DNA of 64,000 bases from Psychrobacter urativorans. Its GTDB lineage: Bacteria > Pseudomonadota > Gammaproteobacteria > Pseudomonadales > Moraxellaceae. The stretch is taken from contig NZ_CAJHBT010000009.1 in NCBI RefSeq assembly GCF_904846675.1, positions 1 to 64,000 of the forward strand, read 5' to 3'. The position numbers and the translations under genes were made by a program. The notes beneath the pieces were generated by a model, which ran no database searches, was not told where the DNA came from, and saw nothing but the letters and a program-made list of their open reading frames with translations. This document shows positions 49,988 through 59,666 of this stretch, piece by piece. The number at the start of each line of letters is the position of its first letter. Within the stretch, counting starts at the first letter, position 1.

Positions 49988-51082
49988 TTATGCTGGCAGC
50001 AGTGCTTTATTGGCCATCTCATCGGCCATCACTAAAGCTTGGTATAAGCTAGTAGCACTCGCACCGCCGCGACCTGCTAAATCAAGAGCCGTCCCATGAT
50101 CGACTGAAGTACGAATATAAGGCAAACCTAAGGTTAAATTAACCGTATCACCGAAACCGTGAGACTTTAAGACCGGTAGACCTTGGTCATGGAACATGGC
50201 AATAACGCCATCACACTCGTTAAGATGCCTTGGTGTAAATAGTGTATCCGCTGGCATCGCCTCTGATATATCCGCCCCCGCTGCTATAAACTCCTGCAAG
50301 ACCGGATTGATGATATCAATCTCTTCCATGCCTAAGTGCCCACCTTCGCCTGCATGCGGGTTAAGACCACAAACTAAAATGCGTGGATGCGTCAGACCAA
50401 ACTTTGACTGCATATCATCCAGTACAATTTGTACCGTCTGCCGGACATTTTCTTTGGTAATAGCCGCAGGAACGTCTTTGAGGGCTAAATGGGTGGTTAC
50501 TAACGCCACTTTCATCGCTTCATTAGCCAGCATCATTACTACTTTATCACAGCCACTTTGCTGCATAAAAAACTCAGTATGACCGCTAAACATGGTGCCA
50601 TTTAACAGCTTAATATCAGCATCAATCAGTGCCGATTTCTGTAATGGACCGGTGACAATAGCCGCTACTGTGTTACTTGCCGCTAGCTGATGCGCGACTT
50701 CTAACTGCTTAGCGACCATCGCTGAATTATTGATATCAATCTGTCCGGCAACGACCGGCGCTGGGCAAGGAATACTCAGTACTATAAAGGCGCTATTTGA
50801 CGCATCGCTATTTACTTTATCGTTATTTAGTTTATCGCTATCACTATCATTGGCAGTGGTTAGCTCAGTAATGTCTTCGACAGTTTGCCACTGTGGACAG
50901 GTTGTTAATATACCTGCTGCCATTAATTTATCCGCACGGTCTTGCAGAGCAATAGCATCCGCCGTTACCCAAATAGGCCGTGCAAAATCTTGTAACTTGC
51001 CTTCTTGTGCTAAAAGCAATACCACGTCCATGCCAATGCCGGCAGGTTCGCCAGTAGTAATCAGTAACGGTAGTTTTTGCAT
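49988..51082 (-). CDS. pdxA: 4-hydroxythreonine-4-phosphate dehydrogenase
   Basis: PdxA oxidises 4-phosphohydroxythreonine in pyridoxal phosphate synthesis. Metal and substrate segments are visible: ITTGEPAGIGMDVVL at the start, LNGTMFSGHTEFF, CGLNPHAGEGGHLG and AMFHDQGLPVLKSHGFGDTVN with catalytic His residues, and RTSVDHGTALDLAG near the end. Residues about 75-97 (TANDSDSDKLNNDKVNSDAS) are a low-complexity insert encoded by a 15-bp imperfect tandem repeat. That makes it 364 aa, about 35 longer than E. coli PdxA. Confidence 0.95.
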   Translation of the reverse strand: MQKLPLLITTGEPAGIGMDVVLLLAQEGKLQDFARPIWVTADAIALQDRADKLMAAGILTTCPQWQTVEDITELTTANDSDSDKLNNDKVNSDASNSAFIVLSIPCPAPVVAGQIDINNSAMVAKQLEVAHQLAASNTVAAIVTGPLQKSALIDADIKLLNGTMFSGHTEFFMQQSGCDKVVMMLANEAMKVALVTTHLALKDVPAAITKENVRQTVQIVLDDMQSKFGLTHPRILVCGLNPHAGEGGHLGMEEIDIINPVLQEFIAAGADISEAMPADTLFTPRHLNECDGVIAMFHDQGLPVLKSHGFGDTVNLTLGLPYIRTSVDHGTALDLAGRGGASATSLYQALVMADEMANKALLPA

Positions 51083-51414
51083 AATATAAACATCCTTATT
51101 AGTAGGGTAAATATCGGTTTTTATTGTGTTTTTTATTTAAATTTTAATTTTGTAATTCGTATCTGAATTGGTAATTCAAGCGCGTGAGCTGACTGATTGT
51201 TATACAGAAATTTGGCATAACAGAACTCAGAACAGCCATAATGTGGTAGACTTCCGCTTCTGATTGTAGCATCAATCTACTAAAATTTAAGATACGTTTT
51301 AGTACACCAATCGTAGACAAACAACACATTCTTGACCGAAAATGATTACTTTTCTTATATTAAGTTTTGAATACCGACTTATAAAATACTGACTTATACA
51401 TAAATTAGGCACTC
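51083..51414. other. Divergent spacer between pdxA and dnaB
   Basis: AT-rich 332-bp gap holding a good dnaB promoter (separate entry). A short minus-strand frame here has no recognisable domain. Confidence 0.5.
51332..51361 (+). promoter_or_regulatory. Putative promoter of dnaB
   Basis: TTGACC (51332-51337) and TATATT (51356-51361) with an 18-bp spacer, about 50 bp before the dnaB ATG. Confidence 0.55.
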
Positions 51415-52815
51415 ATGGCAGACACCGAAAAAACTGACGACTTACTCAATCAGCAACCACCGCATAATATTGATATCGAAAAAGCATTGTTGGCTTCTTT
51501 GATGAGTATTGAAGAAGCGTATGACAAGATTGCTGACATTGTCACCAATGACGACTTTTATGCCGGACGCCATCAGCATATTTTTGCAGCTATTGCCCAC
51601 CTAGCAGCAGTAAACGAGCCGTATGATACGGTAATGGTTCATGATTGGCTTGAAGCTCAAAAACTGCTCAAAAGCGCTGGCGGTGACAGCTACTTAGCCG
51701 ATATTTTAAGCCAAAGCCCTGCGACTCTATTTAACCTGACCGCCTATGCTCAGCGTGTGCGTGAGTTATCAACCTTACGCCAGCTAATCACCACTGGCAA
51801 TGACATGCTGACTTTAGCTTATAACCCGAAAGACCAGTCAGTGAGTGATATTTTAGATAGCGTTGAGGCCAAAGTTTTTAGCATCAATGAGCAGCATAAT
51901 AAGCGTGCTGAGCAGCGCGGGCCCGTTGGCATCACCTCAGTATTGACCAACGTTATTGATAAGATTCAAGAGCTTAAATCTAACCCTGATGGCATGATTG
52001 GTCTACAAACCCCTTTTGCTGAGCTTAATAATAAAACTCAAGGTCTACAAGCAGGCGATTTGGTTATTGTCGCGGCACGTCCTTCTATGGGTAAAACTAC
52101 TTTTGCGATGAACTTGGCAGAAGGTATTTTATTTAATGAAGACTTGCCGGTGGTGGTGTTTTCGATGGAGATGCCAGCGGAATCAATCGTCATGCGTCTA
52201 TTGTCATCATGGGGCGCGATTAATCAAACCCATCTGCGCTCAGGCCAAATGAATGAAGATGAATGGGCCAAGATGATGAACGCTATTCAACATTTGCAAT
52301 CTAAGCAGCTATATATTGATGACAGTACCGCCCTACCACCATCAGAATTGCGTTCTCGTTGCCGCCGTATCGCCAAAAACCATGACGGTAAGTTAGGCGC
52401 TATCATTGTCGATTATCTACAATTAATGAAGGTTCCGGGTCTTGATACTAACCGTGTGGGAGAAATCTCGGAGATTTCACGTAGCCTTAAAGCCCTAGCG
52501 CGTGAGCTTGAATGCCCAGTGATTGCGCTATCGCAGCTTAACCGTAGCTTGGAGAACCGTCCGAATAAGCGTCCTATTATGTCAGATTTGCGTGAGTCTG
52601 GTGCCATCGAGCAGGATGCCGATTTGATTATGTTTATCTACCGCGACGAAGTTTATAATGAAAACTCAGACCACAAAGGCATCGCTGAAATTATTATAGG
52701 TAAGCAGCGTAATGGTCCTATCGGCACCTTACGCTTGGCTTTTGAAGGACAGTTTACGCGCTTTACTAACTTAACCCCTGAATATTATCAAGGCGCTAGT
52801 TTTGATGATGAGTAA
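51415..52815 (+). CDS. dnaB: Replicative DNA helicase
   Basis: DnaB is the hexameric 5'-3' helicase of the replication fork. The N-terminal domain (QPPHNIDIEKALLASLM) binds primase; the RecA-like domain carries the Walker A AARPSMGKTTFAMN, Walker B IIVDYLQLMKV and the DnaB motif 4 region SDLRESGAIEQDADLIMFIYRD. 466 aa is standard. No intein or insertion is present. It is followed by alr 181 bp downstream, as in many gammaproteobacteria. Confidence 0.97.
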   Translation: MADTEKTDDLLNQQPPHNIDIEKALLASLMSIEEAYDKIADIVTNDDFYAGRHQHIFAAIAHLAAVNEPYDTVMVHDWLEAQKLLKSAGGDSYLADILSQSPATLFNLTAYAQRVRELSTLRQLITTGNDMLTLAYNPKDQSVSDILDSVEAKVFSINEQHNKRAEQRGPVGITSVLTNVIDKIQELKSNPDGMIGLQTPFAELNNKTQGLQAGDLVIVAARPSMGKTTFAMNLAEGILFNEDLPVVVFSMEMPAESIVMRLLSSWGAINQTHLRSGQMNEDEWAKMMNAIQHLQSKQLYIDDSTALPPSELRSRCRRIAKNHDGKLGAIIVDYLQLMKVPGLDTNRVGEISEISRSLKALARELECPVIALSQLNRSLENRPNKRPIMSDLRESGAIEQDADLIMFIYRDEVYNENSDHKGIAEIIIGKQRNGPIGTLRLAFEGQFTRFTNLTPEYYQGASFDDE

Positions 52816-52996
52816 TGCTCACTGATGACCGACCTTTAACGAAGCATTTTAAGTTTAATAAAGTACTCAAAGCATATTTCATCAAGCATTTAAGAACGCA
52901 ATTAATAAGAAGCTGCTCCTGATAGTAAATCGCTGTTAACGAGAATAGCTTTGACTCATCAAGAGCTCTACCACCCTGCCAACCAAGAAGTCAACT

Positions 52997-54103
52997 ATGC
53001 GCACCGCTACGATTACCATCCATCCTGCCGCTATCACTCATAATTTAAATCAAGTCAAACAACGCGCTCCTAACGCCAAAGTTTTGGCCATGGTCAAGGC
53101 CAACGCCTATGGTCATGGGGTCAAGGCTGTCCTGCCAGCATTGCAGCAAGCAGATGGGCTGGGTGTTGCTACTTTTTCTGAAGCGTTGGAGGCAAGGCAA
53201 TTGGGTTGGGATAAAATAATTGGCTTAATTGAAGGGGTGTTTTGCGCTGATGAGTGGCAACAGGCTATCGACTATGATTGTAGCTGCGTGATTCACCATG
53301 CACCGCAGCTACAATGGGCGCTTGATAATATACCAAAGGTAGATAGCCCAACGCGGCAGGTATGGCTAAAATACAATACTGGCATGAACCGTCTGGGTTT
53401 TGATGATAATACTATCGTACCAGTAGCGGAACAATTACATGCTGCAGGTTATCAGCTGATTCTAACCACTCATTTTGCTAATGCTAATGACCGTGACCAT
53501 CCCTTAAATACTGTCCAAATACAGCGTTTCTCTAGCATGCTAAAGATATTGCAAGAGACTGTCTATTCTGATATTAAAGGCTCACTATGTAATTCGGCCG
53601 GTATTGTCAATTTTACTGACTACCATTACGATTGGGTACGCCCCGGCATTATGTTATATGGCAGCTCGCCAGTTAATTATAAATGTGCTACTGACTTAGA
53701 CTTACAACCAGCAATGGATTTTAGCGCACAAATCATAGCCTTGCAGACGCTTAACGTGGGCGACGCTATCGGCTATGGCAGCCGCTGGACTGCTCCTAAA
53801 GAGACTAGGATTGCCCTCATCAGTATCGGCTATGGTGATGGCTATCCGCGCCTATTCAATGAAGGCGCTTATGTTTGCCTCATCGATGAAGCAAGTGAGC
53901 AAAGCTTTATATGCCCTATCCGCGGCCAAGTGGCAATGGATATGATTGTCATTGATGTGAGTGATGTTCCTACAGATATTGCCCTAAATAGTAAAGTGAT
54001 CCTGTGGGGCACTATGCCGCACGTTGACGAAGTAGCTGCCCATGCCGGTACTATTGGCTATGAGCTACTGTGCCGATTGAGCGCTCGTCCAAAACGTATC
54101 TAA
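52997..54103 (+). CDS. alr: Alanine racemase
   Basis: Alr supplies D-alanine for peptidoglycan. The pyridoxal-phosphate lysine is K34 in AMVKANAYGHG; the second catalytic base is the tyrosine of AIGYGSRWTA, and GYGDGYPRLF and QVAMDMIVIDVSD are further marks. 368 aa is typical. The dnaB-alr order is common in this class. The gene ends about 200 bp before argF, which has its own promoter. Confidence 0.96.
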   Translation: MRTATITIHPAAITHNLNQVKQRAPNAKVLAMVKANAYGHGVKAVLPALQQADGLGVATFSEALEARQLGWDKIIGLIEGVFCADEWQQAIDYDCSCVIHHAPQLQWALDNIPKVDSPTRQVWLKYNTGMNRLGFDDNTIVPVAEQLHAAGYQLILTTHFANANDRDHPLNTVQIQRFSSMLKILQETVYSDIKGSLCNSAGIVNFTDYHYDWVRPGIMLYGSSPVNYKCATDLDLQPAMDFSAQIIALQTLNVGDAIGYGSRWTAPKETRIALISIGYGDGYPRLFNEGAYVCLIDEASEQSFICPIRGQVAMDMIVIDVSDVPTDIALNSKVILWGTMPHVDEVAAHAGTIGYELLCRLSARPKRI

Positions 54104-54177
54104 GTTTAGTTGCCACGCTTAGTTGCAACCATCCTTTAAGTGGTCGAGAGCTATATTTATTTTGGTGCAATCTGACG

Positions 54178-54205
54178 TTTACATTGCTCGTAATTGCGCT
54201 ATACT
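54178..54205 (+). promoter_or_regulatory. Promoter of argF
   Basis: TTTACA (54178-54183) and TATACT (54200-54205) with a 16-bp spacer, about 100 bp before the ATG. No clear ARG box was identified. Confidence 0.6.
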
Positions 54206-54310
54206 AAAAGTTTGTTGTCACCACGGCATGGCTATTTAGACATGAGCGTTCCACCCTGCCACTGACGGCTGATAACGTTTCGTTTATTTTGCTTGCCTGC
54301 TAGGATTGCT

Positions 54311-55234
54311 ATGAGTTTGCGCCATTTTTTAACCTTATCTGATTTAACCAAACAAGAACTAGAAAATCTTATCAAACGCGCTAGCGAATTGCGTAAAATG
54401 CAGCATGCCGGCGAGGTTTATCAGCCCTTTGTTGGCCGTACGCTGGGTATGATTTTTGAAAAATCATCAACTCGTACCCGTATCTCTTTCGAGACTGGCA
54501 TGGGCCAATTTGGTGGTAGCGCTATATTTTTATCGCCAAATGACACTCAGCTTGGTCGCGGTGAGCCGCTTGAGGACTCAGCTCGAGTTATCTCTAGCAT
54601 GGTTGACATTATTATGATTCGCACCTTTGGCCACGAAAAAGTTGAAACCTTTGCAGAATATTCCAACGTACCCATTATCAATGCCTTAACTGATGAATTT
54701 CACCCTTGCCAGCTGCTTGCTGATATGCAAACCTATTATGAGCATCGCGGTAGTATCGAAAATAAGATTGTCACTTGGGTTGGTGACGGCAATAATATGT
54801 GCGCATCTTACATGCAAGCTGCCAATCAATTTGGCTTCCAATTACGCGTGGCTGCCCCTTATGGCTTTGAGCCTGATCCAAAACTAATGGAGCATTTCTC
54901 TCATTGCGTGAGCTTGGTCCCAGATGTACAAGAGGCGGCAAAAGACTCAAATCTTATCGTTACCGACGTTTGGGCCAGTATGGGTCAAGAGTCCGAACAG
55001 AGCACCCGTGCGCGCCGATTTGCACCTTATCAAGTCACGCCGTCATTACTAGACAAAGCTGATCCAGAAGTGGTGTTTATGCATTGCTTGCCAGCCCATC
55101 GCGGCGAAGAGATCTCCCATGACATGCTTGATGATCCACGCTCGGTAGTTTGGGATGAAGCCGAGAACCGTCTACATGCGCAAAAAGCCTTAATGGAGTT
55201 TTTATTAAAAGATAAGATTAAATTGCCTACCTAA
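54311..55234 (+). CDS. argF: Ornithine carbamoyltransferase
   Basis: ArgF makes citrulline from ornithine and carbamoyl phosphate in arginine synthesis. The carbamoyl-phosphate motif [10 protein letters not shown], the [15 protein letters not shown] segment and the ornithine-binding [11 protein letters not shown] are all present. The frame is open from a TTG at 54293, but the ATG at 54311 ([15 protein letters not shown] upstream) fits the family start and gives 307 aa. The downstream hairpin terminates it. Confidence 0.96.
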   Translation: MSLRHFLTLSDLTKQELENLIKRASELRKMQHAGEVYQPFVGRTLGMIFEKSSTRTRISFETGMGQFGGSAIFLSPNDTQLGRGEPLEDSARVISSMVDIIMIRTFGHEKVETFAEYSNVPIINALTDEFHPCQLLADMQTYYEHRGSIENKIVTWVGDGNNMCASYMQAANQFGFQLRVAAPYGFEPDPKLMEHFSHCVSLVPDVQEAAKDSNLIVTDVWASMGQESEQSTRARRFAPYQVTPSLLDKADPEVVFMHCLPAHRGEEISHDMLDDPRSVVWDEAENRLHAQKALMEFLLKDKIKLPT

Positions 55235-55274
55235 AGATATTGTGAAAACACTATTATTCTAAAATAATAGCGTC

Positions 55275-55308
55275 AAAAAGGCAGATTACTTATGTAATCT
55301 GCCTTTTT
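55275..55308. terminator. Bidirectional terminator between argF and rpiA
   Basis: A perfect 15-bp stem AAAAAGGCAGATTAC-TTAT-GTAATCTGCCTTTTT, with A and T runs on both flanks between converging genes. Confidence 0.93.
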
Positions 55309-55349
55309 TATTGTTTAAATATCTTGCAGTTTAGATTATTAATAAAAAA

Positions 55350-56009
55350 TTAACGCGCTAGAGTATCAACCCCAGCAATACTGGCTTTTAATAAAATATC
55401 CGCTTGGTTAGCCGCAAAGATCCCATTACAGACTACGCCAACAATATTATTTAATTGTTGCTCAAGCTCAAGTGGATTGCTAACATCCAAATCATAAGTA
55501 TCCAAAATAACATTGCCATAATCGGTGACAAAGCCTTCACGATAGACCGGTTCGCCGCCCAACTGTGCTAATTGGCGCGCCACATAAGAGCGTGCTTGTG
55601 GTAACACCTCAATAGGTACTGGGAATTTGCGCCCAAGGAGCTCAACCATTTTGCTGTCATCGACCATACATATAAATTTATTAGAAGCCGCAGCAACGAT
55701 TTTTTCACGAGTGAGTGCCCCGCCGCCGCCTTTAATCAATTGCAGATTTGCATTCACTTCATCCGCGCCATCAATATAAACATCCAGTGTACCCGCAAAG
55801 TTTAAATCGACTATCTCTATTCCAAGGGCGCGAAGCTTATCTTCAGTGACTTGTGAGCTGGCAACTGCACCGGCAAGCCTGAGGCTGGGCAATAACTCAA
55901 TTAGGCAGTTCACGGTACTGCCCGTTCCTACGCCTAGTATCATATCGTCTTCGATATAACGTAATGCGGCCTTGGCAGCGGCTTGCTTTTGTGCGTGCTG
56001 ATCGCTCAT
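55350..56009 (-). CDS. rpiA: Ribose-5-phosphate isomerase A
   Basis: RpiA interconverts ribose 5-phosphate and ribulose 5-phosphate. The conserved segments are [24 protein letters not shown] with the catalytic acid, and [15 protein letters not shown]. The frame is open to 56039, but the ATG at 56009 (MSDQHAQKQ) follows AAGGA at eight bases and is chosen, giving 219 aa as usual. It is convergent with argF and divergent from ilvA. Confidence 0.96.
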   Translation of the reverse strand: MSDQHAQKQAAAKAALRYIEDDMILGVGTGSTVNCLIELLPSLRLAGAVASSQVTEDKLRALGIEIVDLNFAGTLDVYIDGADEVNANLQLIKGGGGALTREKIVAAASNKFICMVDDSKMVELLGRKFPVPIEVLPQARSYVARQLAQLGGEPVYREGFVTDYGNVILDTYDLDVSNPLELEQQLNNIVGVVCNGIFAANQADILLKASIAGVDTLAR

Positions 56010-56362
56010 TATAAATCCTTGGCAAGGTAAACTTATCACTATAAAAGAGGTAAAATGCGTGGCTATTATAACTGATATCGCTAACCGCTGGCTATGACGG
56101 ATGTCAGCGTGATGCTGATTTTAATTGAGACACTGTTTGGTTGCCATATAGTTATTATTTAGGCACTATTTAGTCGCTATTTAAACTCTATTTATAAGTA
56201 ACTTTTATTACAAAGCAAGCTATAAAGCAGATTACCCAGCGCAAATGATATTAAATATTGCATTTGCGTCTTGCAAGATGCCAAAAATCAGCATAGGCTA
56301 ATCTATTTCACTTTTATACTCATTCATTATCTGTTTATTAATTACTTATATTAGGAGTCATT
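56010..56362. other. Divergent control region of rpiA and ilvA
   Basis: A 353-bp AT-rich gap. CGCAAATG / CATTTGCG (56240-56247 with 56261-56268) is a perfect 8-bp inverted repeat. TTGCAA (56271-56276) and TAGGCT (56294-56299), 17 bp apart, may be the ilvA promoter directly behind it. No leader peptide of Ile/Val/Leu codons was identified. Confidence 0.4.
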
Positions 56363-57916
56363 ATGCTGTCACACTGGGTACGAGCCATTTTGCAAGCCAC
56401 CGTTTATGACGTCGCCATTCAAACCCCACTTGAGCCTGCACCCAAACTGACCCAGCGTTTTGCTAATGATATTCGTCTTAAGCGCGAAGACTTGCAACCG
56501 GTTTTTTCGTTTAAATTACGCGGGGCTTATAACCGTATCAGTCAATTAAGCGACGAACAAAAGGCGCATGGTGTTATCTGTGCCTCCGCCGGCAATCACG
56601 CGCAAGGCGTGGCTTATTCTGCACGGAAACTGTCTTTAAAGAACGTTATCGTCATGCCGACCACCACGCCTGATATTAAAGTTGATGCCGTCAAGGCCTT
56701 AGGCGGCAATGTCGATTTGCATGGCGATAGCTTTGATGAGGCCAACCGCTACGCCATCGACCGCGCTGAGCGTGAAGGTTTAACCTTTATTCCGCCATAC
56801 GACGATGAGCTGGTCATCGCCGGCCAAGGTACCATTGGACTTGAGCTGACCCAGCAATGGCGCAATATGGATTATGTCTTCGTGGCAGTAGGCGGCGGCG
56901 GTCTTATCTCAGGCATTGCCGCATTCCTAGGCGAAGTGGCGCCTCACGTGAAAGTCATCGCAGTAGAAGCTGAGCAATCTGCCTGTCTACAAGCGGCTCT
57001 TAAAGCTGGCGAGCGGGTAAAACTGGAACAAGTCGGCTTGTTCGTTGATGGAGTGGCCGTAGCACAAATTGGCGAGTTACCGTTTGACGTTATCCGTACC
57101 CGAAAAAGCGATCACTCAGGACCTATTGTCGAGCCGGAAGTGATTACTTGTACCAATGATGAAGTCTGCGCCGCTATCAAAGATGTGTTTGAAGAAAATC
57201 GCAGTATCGTTGAGCCAGCTGGGGCGCTATCTGTTGCTGGTATGAAAAAATATATCAAAGCCAATAATCTACAAGATAAAAATTGCGTCGGCATCATTTG
57301 TGGCGCTAATATGAACTTTGACCGCTTGCGTTATATCGCTGAACGTACTGAGATTGGCGAGAAAAAAGAAGCTATCTTTGCAGTGACTATTCCTGAAAAG
57401 ACGGGGGCATTCTTAGACTTCTGCCGTAGCCTACACGGCCGTAATATCACCGAATTTAACTACCGTGCAGACAACCAACTATCACCAGATTCGATGGATC
57501 CTGCGGCTATCTTTGTTGGTATTGCCTTAAAAGAAGGCGATAAAGAGCGTCAAACGATTAGCAAGCAATTAGCAGCAGATGGCTATCCGGCACATGATTT
57601 AACCGAGGATGATATCGCCAAATCTCATATTCGTCATTTGATTGGTGGTCATGCTCATGTAGAAAACGAGCAATTATTAAAAATAACTTTCCCTGAAAGA
57701 CCGGGTGCGCTATTAACCTTTTTAGAGAAATTGGGCGATGACTTCAATATTACCCTGTTCCATTATCGCAATCATGGCGCTGCTGAAGGTCGAGTATTGG
57801 TAGGTCTACAAGCCTCTGAGAGCAATTCACGCCTGCTACAAGATGCGCTACTCGATATCGGCTATGAGTGTACGACTATCAATGACAATATTGGTTATCA
57901 GTTTTTTTTAAAGTAG
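56363..57916 (+). CDS. ilvA: Threonine ammonia-lyase, biosynthetic
   Basis: IlvA deaminates threonine to 2-oxobutyrate, the first step towards isoleucine. The pyridoxal-phosphate lysine sits in VFSFKLRGAYNRI; the SAGNHAQGVAYSA loop and the phosphate-binding GGGGLISGIAAFLG are clear. Two ACT-like regulatory domains fill residues about 330-517 (FAVTIPEKTGAFLDFCRSL; ITFPERPGALLTFLEKLG), so isoleucine inhibition is expected. 517 aa matches the biosynthetic type. AGGAG lies before the ATG. Confidence 0.96.
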   Translation: MLSHWVRAILQATVYDVAIQTPLEPAPKLTQRFANDIRLKREDLQPVFSFKLRGAYNRISQLSDEQKAHGVICASAGNHAQGVAYSARKLSLKNVIVMPTTTPDIKVDAVKALGGNVDLHGDSFDEANRYAIDRAEREGLTFIPPYDDELVIAGQGTIGLELTQQWRNMDYVFVAVGGGGLISGIAAFLGEVAPHVKVIAVEAEQSACLQAALKAGERVKLEQVGLFVDGVAVAQIGELPFDVIRTRKSDHSGPIVEPEVITCTNDEVCAAIKDVFEENRSIVEPAGALSVAGMKKYIKANNLQDKNCVGIICGANMNFDRLRYIAERTEIGEKKEAIFAVTIPEKTGAFLDFCRSLHGRNITEFNYRADNQLSPDSMDPAAIFVGIALKEGDKERQTISKQLAADGYPAHDLTEDDIAKSHIRHLIGGHAHVENEQLLKITFPERPGALLTFLEKLGDDFNITLFHYRNHGAAEGRVLVGLQASESNSRLLQDALLDIGYECTTINDNIGYQFFLK

Positions 57917-57939
57917 TAATAGATTTAATAGGCTTGTAA

Positions 57940-58080
57940 AGCTTCACCTGTGATGGTGAGAGCGCTGTTCACAAATGACGTCATGTGCAGAAGCAACCTA
58001 TTTCGTACAACATTATCCTAATACCAAAATGGATGGCAATAATGACGGTATTCCTTGTGAACAGCAGTGGTGCAAGTAAC
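57940..58080 (+). pseudogene. Excalibur calcium-binding domain remnant, frameshifted
   Basis: From 57960 the frame reads ERCSQMTSCAEATYFVQHYP and on through TKMDGNNDGIPCEQQWCK to a stop, a textbook Excalibur domain (C-x5-C ... D-x-D/N-x-D-G-x-x-C-E). Just upstream the sequence FTCDGE in another frame would be the expected lead-in, so a frameshift near 57955-57965 seems to break the gene. No N-terminal part or start is present. Intact relatives are often fused to cold-shock/DUF1294 or nuclease domains, so this is likely the tail of such a gene. It is inferred to be non-functional. Confidence 0.6.
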
Positions 58081-58196
58081 TCATGGCAGTACAAAGAAAT
58101 ATGCGATTTATTCAATGTTTTGATAGTGCACCGCTCTTTTAATTGATAAAAAAACCACCATTATTGTCTTACGTTATTGATATCAGTGAGTTTTTA

Positions 58197-58637
58197 ATGA
58201 GTAAACATAATAAGAATCACAATCAGCCTAGTCACAGTCAACCTAATGCCGTGCGTATGCGCATTGATAAATGGCTGTGGGCCGCGCGTTTTTATCGCAC
58301 CCGCACCCTTGCTAAAGAAGCCATCGAAAGTGGACGTGTGCATTATGCGGGCAGTCGCGTCAAGACCAGTAAAGAGGTCGCTATTGGCGATGAGCTTAAC
58401 ATTAGGCAAGGCTCCGCCACTGCTATGACTGAAAAAACCGTCATCGTCGAGGCACTGACCCTCCAGCGCGGCAATGCCAGTGCCGCTCAAGTGCTCTATA
58501 CAGAGACTGATGATAGCATTGAGCGTCGCGCTTATCATAGCGAGCAGCGTAAACTCGCCAATCTTGCCCGTCCTGATAATAAGCCCAATAAGAAAGAGCG
58601 TCGTGATTTGCAGCGTTTCAAAAGCAATCAGGATTAA
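58197..58637 (+). CDS. hslR: Hsp15-like S4-domain RNA-binding protein
   Basis: A ribosome-associated heat-shock protein of the Hsp15 family, which in E. coli binds free 50S subunits carrying a nascent chain. The S4 domain is clear: MRIDKWLWAARFYRTRTLAK then IESGRVHYAGSRVKTSKEVAIGDEL. The C-terminus is basic (RPDNKPNKKERRDLQRFK). The frame is open from 58143, but the ATG at 58197 (MSKHNKNHNQ) with GTGAG upstream gives 146 aa, near the E. coli 133. The preceding 50 residues look non-coding. Confidence 0.9.
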   Translation: MSKHNKNHNQPSHSQPNAVRMRIDKWLWAARFYRTRTLAKEAIESGRVHYAGSRVKTSKEVAIGDELNIRQGSATAMTEKTVIVEALTLQRGNASAAQVLYTETDDSIERRAYHSEQRKLANLARPDNKPNKKERRDLQRFKSNQD

Positions 58638-58867
58638 AGAAAAAGAAGAGTTTATCTAAATATTAGGTAAGCTCAGTATTAGTGGTAAGCTAGACAACAG
58701 GATCAATTCAATGAATGACCCTGTTATTTGGTTTAGACTCTTGCCAAGCACCTTATTAACCGTTACGCTGAGAGCTGATTTACTTAACTACTTGCATGCT
58801 AATAAGCCGCACTATCAGTGCTGGTTTCTTATGGCATGTTTTTTTTGCTGTCATGAAAGGTCATACT

Positions 58868-59365
58868 ATGCTGATTAAAGCGTCTACTCCATCGTCTGTA
58901 TTGTTGGTTTGTTTGGGCAATATTTGCAGATCACCGACCGCCGAAGAAATTTTCCGTCAGCAAGCAGCTATTGCGGGGCTTGCTATGAAGGTAGACTCAG
59001 CAGGTACAGGGGACTGGCATATTGGTCATGCACCCGATGAGCGGGCGCAGCGTCATGCAAAAGCACACGGATACAACATCAGTAAGCTAAAAGCACGCCA
59101 AGTGACTGCAGATGACTTTCGTAACTTTGATTTGATTTTGGCTATGGACGCACAGAACCTAGCCGACCTACAAGTCATTAAAGATGGCATTACAAATACG
59201 GATAATACTTTGGCCAAACTGTCATTATTTAGTGAAGAAGACCCAACCTATGCCGGCGATGATGTACCCGACCCCTATCAAGGCGATAGTCATGCTTTTG
59301 AGGAAGTGATTGAACGTATTGAGTCCAGCTCGCAAGCTTGGATTAAAAGCTGGAAAACCACTTAG
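58868..59365 (+). CDS. Low-molecular-weight protein-tyrosine phosphatase
   Basis: A small cytoplasmic phosphatase of the LMW-PTP family. The P-loop CLGNICRS (C15 and R21 from the chosen start) and the general-acid motif DPYQGD near residue 135 are present. The frame is open from 58796, but the ATG at 58868 has AAAGG seven bases upstream and gives the usual N-terminus (SSVLLVCLGN) and 165 aa. No tyrosine kinase or capsule genes lie nearby, so the substrate is unknown; it may be a general or free-standing member. Confidence 0.92.
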   Translation: MLIKASTPSSVLLVCLGNICRSPTAEEIFRQQAAIAGLAMKVDSAGTGDWHIGHAPDERAQRHAKAHGYNISKLKARQVTADDFRNFDLILAMDAQNLADLQVIKDGITNTDNTLAKLSLFSEEDPTYAGDDVPDPYQGDSHAFEEVIERIESSSQAWIKSWKTT

Positions 59366-59666
59366 GTTTTCGGTTCTTTAGCGACTGTTCGTTCTTTAAC
59401 TACCACTTATTTTTGACGACTACTTGCGAGTGTAAAGCCAAACGCGGTAGTCTAATAAAATTTAGTTAGTTCACCTACTTTTATACTGGGCATCATTTAT
59501 AATATTCTCTGTATTGATTATTATCTCACTTTTGAAACTATTTAATTTTACTGTAATTTAAGTATCATGTAGTCTAAATACTTTATAATTATTGTGCTTT
59601 ATGGCTTAATCACCTTACCGATTAAATACTATCGACTTCTTATTTATTCGCCAAATAGGCCGTTTT
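59366..59666. other. Intergenic region before murB, nothing firm
   Basis: AT-rich 301-bp gap. A TATAAT-like box lies near 59582 but has no well-spaced -35. No RNA or gene remnant seen. Confidence 0.35.
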
